Part shown: piece after piece, positions 39,158-41,551 of the stretch | Position numbering within the stretch: the first letter of the stretch is position 1 | Layout: every line of letters begins with the position of its first letter | Virus record (IMG/VR): IMGVR_UViG_3300043409_001301 | Span: 1-41,551 of that record | Length of the DNA stretch: 41,551 bases | DNA from: a virus | Strand: one strand, 5' to 3' | Position numbers and translations under genes: made by a program | The notes under the pieces: model-generated | Seen by the model: only the letters and a program-made list of their open reading frames with translations | The model's database searches: none | What the model was told of the DNA's origin: nothing

Positions 39158-39460
39158 TCAAACCATTCTGCTGGTGACAACCAGCTCAAGAAATTCAAAC
39201 CCGCAGCGCTCGTCGATCCCGATGCCATGCTTCAGCACCTGCTGGCAAACCCAGTCGTGCTGCTTTTCTGCATCGCTCGGGGGCTTGCCTGCAACCAAAA
39301 CGAGGCCAAAAGAAAACGCTTTGCCAACGTTGGCAATCTCGTACCCAATGGCCGTCACCCACTTGCCGCGCGGCTTGCTGGCGTTCTTGCGCGCCGCTGC
39401 TGCCTTGGCCTCGCTCTTGGCTTGCCCGCCCTTTTTGCCCATCTCGCTTGCTGTAACCAT
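39158..39460 (-). CDS. Cassette protein with own promoter (100 aa)
   Basis: ATG 39460 with AGGAG 6 nt upstream and a strong promoter further up. Basic N-terminus (M-G-K-K-G-G-Q-A-K-S-E-A-K-A-A-A-A-R-K) suggests nucleic-acid or membrane binding; the rest is a folded domain (F-S-F-G-L-V-L-V-A-G-K-P-P-S-D-A-E). No family recognised. Confidence 0.7.
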   Translation of the reverse strand: MVTASEMGKKGGQAKSEAKAAAARKNASKPRGKWVTAIGYEIANVGKAFSFGLVLVAGKPPSDAEKQHDWVCQQVLKHGIGIDERCGFEFLELVVTSRMV

Positions 39461-39486
39461 GTTGATCTCCTGTCGTTGGTGTGCGC

Positions 39487-39515
39487 ATATTAGCTAAGCG
39501 CTTGGGTAGTGTCAA
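39487..39515 (-). promoter_or_regulatory. Sigma70-type promoter inside the array
   Basis: Reading leftward: TTGACA (39515-39510), 17-bp spacer, TAATAT (39492-39487). The spacer contains AAGCGCTT, a perfect 8-bp palindrome, a possible operator. It sits 27 bp before the 100-aa gene start and inside one cassette, so this cassette can be expressed independently. Confidence 0.65.
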
Positions 39516-39523
39516 GCGGCAAT

Positions 39524-39607
39524 GCCTAACCATGCGCTCAAGTGGAGCGCTCACAGGTTTCGTCTTTTGTTTGGGCCGCCGCGCGCCCACTTAGCTATCT
39601 GTTAGCC
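39524..39607 (+). repeat. attC-like site 12
   Basis: R'' GCCTAAC (39524-39530), L'' GCTCAAGTGG, L' CCACTTAGC, R'-like GTTAGCC (39601-39607); 84 bp. Extra C present. The 60-aa gene ends on its TAA. Confidence 0.88.
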
Positions 39608-39784
39608 CGCTCTCTCACTTCGGGATCTCTTGCGTGCCAGCTTCTCGGCGTACTCCGTCAGTGCGGGCACATCGTCAGGGTGAACCCAGCGCTTCCACTG
39701 CACGCGGCCTGCGGCAAGCTCGCGGGCTTTGCGGTCGGCTTGGCGCTGGGCTGCGGTCTTTGGCTTCAATGTTTCAGTAGACAT
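39602..39784 (-). CDS. Basic helical protein (60 aa)
   Basis: ATG 39784 gives M-S-T-E-T-L-K-P-K-T-A-A-Q-R-Q-A-D-R-K-A-R, then W-K-R-W-V-H-P-D-D-V-P-A-L. The combination of a charged helix and H-P-D-D-V-P is recurrent in small phage proteins of this host group. May be a DNA-binding ribbon-type regulator. Longer frame to 40102 is rejected as a shadow. Confidence 0.6.
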   Translation of the reverse strand: MSTETLKPKTAAQRQADRKARELAAGRVQWKRWVHPDDVPALTEYAEKLARKRSRSERAG

Positions 39785-39798
39785 TTCGTTGATACATT

Positions 39799-39999
39799 TC
39801 AAGGCAGGATCGAGCGATAAGCGGCGTTCAAGCCTTCCACAATGTCGTCTTGCCCTTTGTCGCCCCAATACGAGATGGCTTCGCTGATCTTGGCGCGCAA
39901 TTCCTTGCGGGCAGCCTTGGCGGCGCGCGCCGTCATCAGGCCCGTGCGCTCTAGCGTCAGGATTGCAGCCTTGGCGGCGATCAGTGCGTTTGCGTCCAT
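39799..39999 (-). CDS. Helical cassette protein (66 aa)
   Basis: ATG 39999 with GGAG at 9 nt. Ala/Arg-rich helices (A-A-K-A-A-I-L-T-L-E-R-T-G-L-M-T-A-R-A-A-K-A-A-R), followed by Y-W-G-D-K-G-Q-D-D-I. Two-gene cassette with the 60-aa gene. Function unknown. Confidence 0.6.
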   Translation of the reverse strand: MDANALIAAKAAILTLERTGLMTARAAKAARKELRAKISEAISYWGDKGQDDIVEGLNAAYRSILP

Positions 40000-40035
40000 G
40001 TTGTTTGCTCCGGGGTTCTGTGTTGCGATGTATGT

Positions 40036-40064
40036 ACTTTAGGGCATCGTGAGCACTCACGCAA
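40036..40064 (-). promoter_or_regulatory. Weak promoter with palindromic spacer
   Basis: Leftward TTGCGT (40064-40059), 17 bp, TAAAGT (40041-40036). The spacer holds GTGAG-CA-CTCAC, a symmetric 12-bp element at 40049-40060. It may drive the 66- and 60-aa genes. The match to consensus is partial. Confidence 0.35.
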
Positions 40065-40106
40065 GAACTATTTGCACTGTTACATTTGCGCGCTTCGGAC
40101 ACAGCG

Positions 40107-40166
40107 GGCTAACACGCAAATCAAGCTGAGCCCGCACGGCGGGCCAGCTTATTTGCAACGTTGGGC
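40107..40166 (+). repeat. attC-like site 13 (compact)
   Basis: R''-like GGCTAAC (40107-40113), L'' AATCAAGCTG, small GC-rich hairpin loop, L' CAGCTTATT, R' GTTGGGC (40160-40166); only 60 bp. Extra C present. The size resembles the short attC sites of classical integron cassettes. Confidence 0.9.
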
Positions 40167-40363
40167 GTCTTGCTGCGGTCCAGCACTCCGCAGGGCCGCG
40201 CCGTCTCTGCCGGGTGGCTGGTCTGCTGTGCACGGTAGTGCTTCGGGTCAGCGGTCCAGCAGTTCACCAGCCACCAGCGGCTCACGCGGCGGCCCAGGTC
40301 GGCGCCGCACACGACGCACGCGCGCTGGCCTTCGGCTTTGAAGTGCAGCGTCACGTCTGTCAT
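40121..40363 (-). CDS. Zinc-finger-like protein (80 aa)
   Basis: ATG 40363 in an ATGA overlap. Motif A-C-V-V-C-G-A-D-L-G near residue 15 with a distal P-C-G. Basic and Trp-rich (R-W-W-L-V-N-C-W-T). It reads through the attC core (P-N-V-A-N-K) and stops in L''. Possibly DNA- or RNA-binding. Confidence 0.6.
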   Translation of the reverse strand: MTDVTLHFKAEGQRACVVCGADLGRRVSRWWLVNCWTADPKHYRAQQTSHPAETARPCGVLDRSKTPNVANKLARRAGSA

Positions 40364-40602
40364 GGCGCAGCCCGAAGCGTTGCCAGCAACAAACGCGCTT
40401 CCTTTTCAGCGTTGCTTGCCTCTGTCATGGCGGCCAAGTGTTCGCGCTCTTCGCGCACGCCGCGATCCGAGAAGTTCTCCTTCGCGTTGTGCGAGGCAAA
40501 CCACGCCTTGGCTTCCTTCTCGCGCGTGTCCAGCACCTTCAGCAGCGCATCCCGCAGACTGTCCACTTGGCAGCGCAACACTTCGGCAGGCAATTCTTTC
40601 AT
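40360..40602 (-). CDS. Coiled-coil protein (80 aa)
   Basis: ATG 40602 (ATGA overlap) with GGAG upstream. M-K-E-L-P-A-E-V-L-R-C-Q, then a long charged helix (R-E-K-E-A-K-A-W-F-A-S) with V-R-E-E-R-E-H-L-A-A-M and E-K-E-A-R-L-L-L-A-T-L. Middle gene of a three-gene cassette. Not assigned. Confidence 0.6.
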   Translation of the reverse strand: MKELPAEVLRCQVDSLRDALLKVLDTREKEAKAWFASHNAKENFSDRGVREEREHLAAMTEASNAEKEARLLLATLRAAP

Positions 40603-40793
40603 GCGGCATCTCCTTCGCGGTACTCGCCACACCAGTCGGCGCGGCCGGTCATTGGCCAGAAACCTTCCGCCTCGCCGTCAGGGCGGGCGGGCGGCATGCG
40701 CTTGCAGTGCCCGGCAACGCTGTTCGTCGGCCGCCACCATAGGCAGCGCAGGCATGCGCGCTTTTGGTCATCTCGCGGGTATTCGGTTTCCAT
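40599..40793 (-). CDS. Cys-rich phage accessory protein (64 aa)
   Basis: ATG 40793 (a GTG one codon earlier is possible). The pattern C-L-R-C-L-W-W, H-C-K-R-M-P-P-A, F-W-P-M-T and D-W-C-G-E-Y recurs in a small phage family with conserved C-x2-C and W-C-G-E elements. It probably binds zinc. First gene of the three-gene cassette. Confidence 0.65.
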   Translation of the reverse strand: METEYPRDDQKRACLRCLWWRPTNSVAGHCKRMPPARPDGEAEGFWPMTGRADWCGEYREGDAA

Positions 40794-40827
40794 CACGCGC
40801 CACCTTTTGTGCCTTCGTTCACCAGCC

Positions 40828-40885
40828 GCCCAACCCCTCGCTCAACTTGACCGCCTACGGCGGCAAGTTAGCTCGAACGTTAGGC
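40828..40885 (+). repeat. attC-like site 14 (compact)
   Basis: R'' GCCCAAC (40828-40834), CCCTC, L'' GCTCAACTTG, CCGCC/GGCGG mini-stem, L' CAAGTTAGC, TCGAAC, R' GTTAGGC (40879-40885); 58 bp. The cleanest compact site in the array. Confidence 0.95.
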
Positions 40886-41169
40886 CGCTGGGCCAGCATG
40901 TCGCAGTCGTTCAGCAGCGCCAGCACCGCCTCAACCGTCAGCCACCTGTCGCCGTTCTTTTGCATGTTCTCCAGCCTCGCCACAAACATGCCGCGCGAAT
41001 CGCGCTCGGACCGCAATGTATTCGCGGCCTCAAGAACTGTCTCGTAGTGCGCGCGGTACATCGGCGCCAGCAAAACCCGCAGCAGGCATAGGCGCGCAGC
41101 AAGCGGCCTAACCCCTTGGTCAACCTGACCCATAGGGGCAGGCGGCACCGTGGCTTCTTCGTGTTTCAT
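40855..41169 (-). CDS. Cassette protein with attC-coded ends (104 aa)
   Basis: ATG 41169 lies in the loop of attC-like site 15, with AGGGG upstream. Residues 1-21 are site-encoded. The central part (Y-E-T-V-L-E-A-A-N-T-L-R-S-E-R-D) is helical. The C-terminal R-P-N-V-R-A-N-L-P-P is encoded by site 14. A later start near M38 is also possible. Function unknown. Confidence 0.55.
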   Translation of the reverse strand: MKHEEATVPPAPMGQVDQGVRPLAARLCLLRVLLAPMYRAHYETVLEAANTLRSERDSRGMFVARLENMQKNGDRWLTVEAVLALLNDCDMLAQRPNVRANLPP

Positions 41170-41206
41170 TAGCTGCCCCTATGGTCAGGTTACCAAGCCG
41201 TTAGCC
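41106..41206 (+). repeat. attC-like site 15 (longest stem)
   Basis: R'' GCCTAAC (41106-41112), L'' GGTCAACC, L' GGTTACC, R'-like GTTAGCC (41200-41206). The stem extends through TGACC..ATAGGGGCAG, more than 20 bp, with two unpaired C on the R'' side. The 104-aa gene starts in the loop, and the HTH gene ends on the core TAA. Confidence 0.93.
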
Positions 41207-41551
41207 GCCGGCCCCATGCCGGCGTTCTTGTTCGCGCAGTTCCTCCAGCGCGCGCTGCGCGATGAGGCCCTGCAGTTCATGCACTCGGTCGGTCATACGG
41301 TGCGCTTCGGCCTGCCAGTGGCTGGCTCGCGGCACGCACGGCACAGCGCAGCTCGACCAGCTGCCGCAGCAAGGCCGCGCCGCAGGCGTGCAGCCCAGCA
41401 GTTCGTCGGGTGCCATCTTCAGCACGTCGGCCATGCGGTGCAGCACATCCAGGCGCGGCATCTGGCGGCCTGCTTCAAGGTTCGTGACGCTGGTGCGTTC
41501 CAGGCCGCAGGCTTCAGCCAGTGTTGCCTGGGTCATGCGTGCGGCCTTTCG
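41201..41551 (-). CDS. XRE-family HTH regulator, 3' part
   Basis: This is the C-terminal portion of the gene that begins at 247. The stop TAA lies in the attC core GTTAGCC. The last 58 residues after the HTH (C-G-S-W-S-S-C-A-V-P and a helical R-M-T-D-R-V-H-E-L-Q-G) form a coiled-coil-like dimerisation tail. In this copy residue 67 is Val; the left copy has Ala. Confidence 0.85.
   Translation of the reverse strand, partial: RKAARMTQATLAEACGLERTSVTNLEAGRQMPRLDVLHRMADVLKMAPDELLGCTPAARPCCGSWSSCAVPCVPRASHWQAEAHRMTDRVHELQGLIAQRALEELREQERRHGAGG
41377..41551. repeat. Right copy of terminal direct repeat
   Basis: This is the second copy of bases 1-175 and differs only at 41424. Joining the two copies restores one 140-codon HTH gene and places the cassette array continuously across the junction. 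Confidence 0.9.

Noticed and set aside
39602-40102. 166-aa extended frame
   Set aside because: The upstream part is a shadow of the 66-aa gene; the coding part starts at 39784.
36515-41551. CRISPR array as an explanation for the regularly spaced repeats
   Set aside because: The repeats are imperfect palindromes of varying length separated by genes, not short identical repeats with uniform spacers.
1-41551. Integrase, integron integrase or cI-like repressor
   Set aside because: No tyrosine or serine recombinase motifs and no repressor with a cleavage domain were found; the XRE protein alone does not indicate lysogeny.

Overview
This window looks like an almost complete genome of a tailed phage of the short-tailed, P22-like type. 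Bases 1-175 and 41377-41551 are the same sequence with one mismatch, so the contig closes into a circle of about 41,376 bp. The GC content is high. The virion genes have the podovirus order: terminase, portal, scaffold, SU10/DUF5309-like capsid, adaptor, P22 gp10-like protein, three ejection proteins, tailspike, lysis. GC, codon use and the style of the recombination sites suggest a host in the Burkholderiales, probably Comamonadaceae-like; this is inference. I see no integrase, cI-like repressor or partition gene, so a lytic life cycle is likely but not proven. I found no tRNA genes and no CRISPR array.

Layout. (1) A leftward operon at 4773->1831: small proteins, RecT, an HNH-like zinc protein, NinB and an HNH homing-type endonuclease. 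(2) Directly downstream and on the same strand, the leftward transcript would enter an array of small genes separated by integron attC-like sites. The array runs 1836->1, across the circular junction, and on through 41551->36515. It holds 12 full sites, three half sites and about 20 genes: a C5 methyltransferase with an overprinted second frame, an XRE regulator, zinc-ribbon proteins, small membrane proteins and many unknowns. (3) A 545-bp divergent non-coding region at 4774-5318 with interleaved inverted repeats. (4) A rightward early/middle operon at 5319-9813: zinc-finger peptides, a replication initiator with an embedded HNH domain and a candidate internal origin, a DnaB-like helicase, an SSB-tailed DUF736-like protein, winged-helix proteins, a small nuclease and a Q-like antiterminator. 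(5) A late promoter and terminator at 9810-9940, then the rightward late operon 9984-36514 for packaging, head, tail, ejection and lysis. It meets the cassette array tail to tail at 36514/36515.

The main discovery candidate is the array. Eleven of the 12 full sites have attC architecture: an R''-like box, a 5-6 bp spacer, an L'' box with one extra C relative to L', then L' and an R' box GTTRRRY or close to it. The extra C fixes attC polarity on the + strand, yet every gene is on the - strand. The cassettes are therefore inverted relative to classical integron cassettes, and they line up with phage early transcription. In this orientation the attC sites take part in translation. Several genes have their Shine-Dalgarno and start codon inside an attC, several end on a TAA formed by the core GTTA, and several read through a core and gain a similar tail containing N-V-R-A-K/N. 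No integron integrase is present, so any mobility would need a host IntI in trans.
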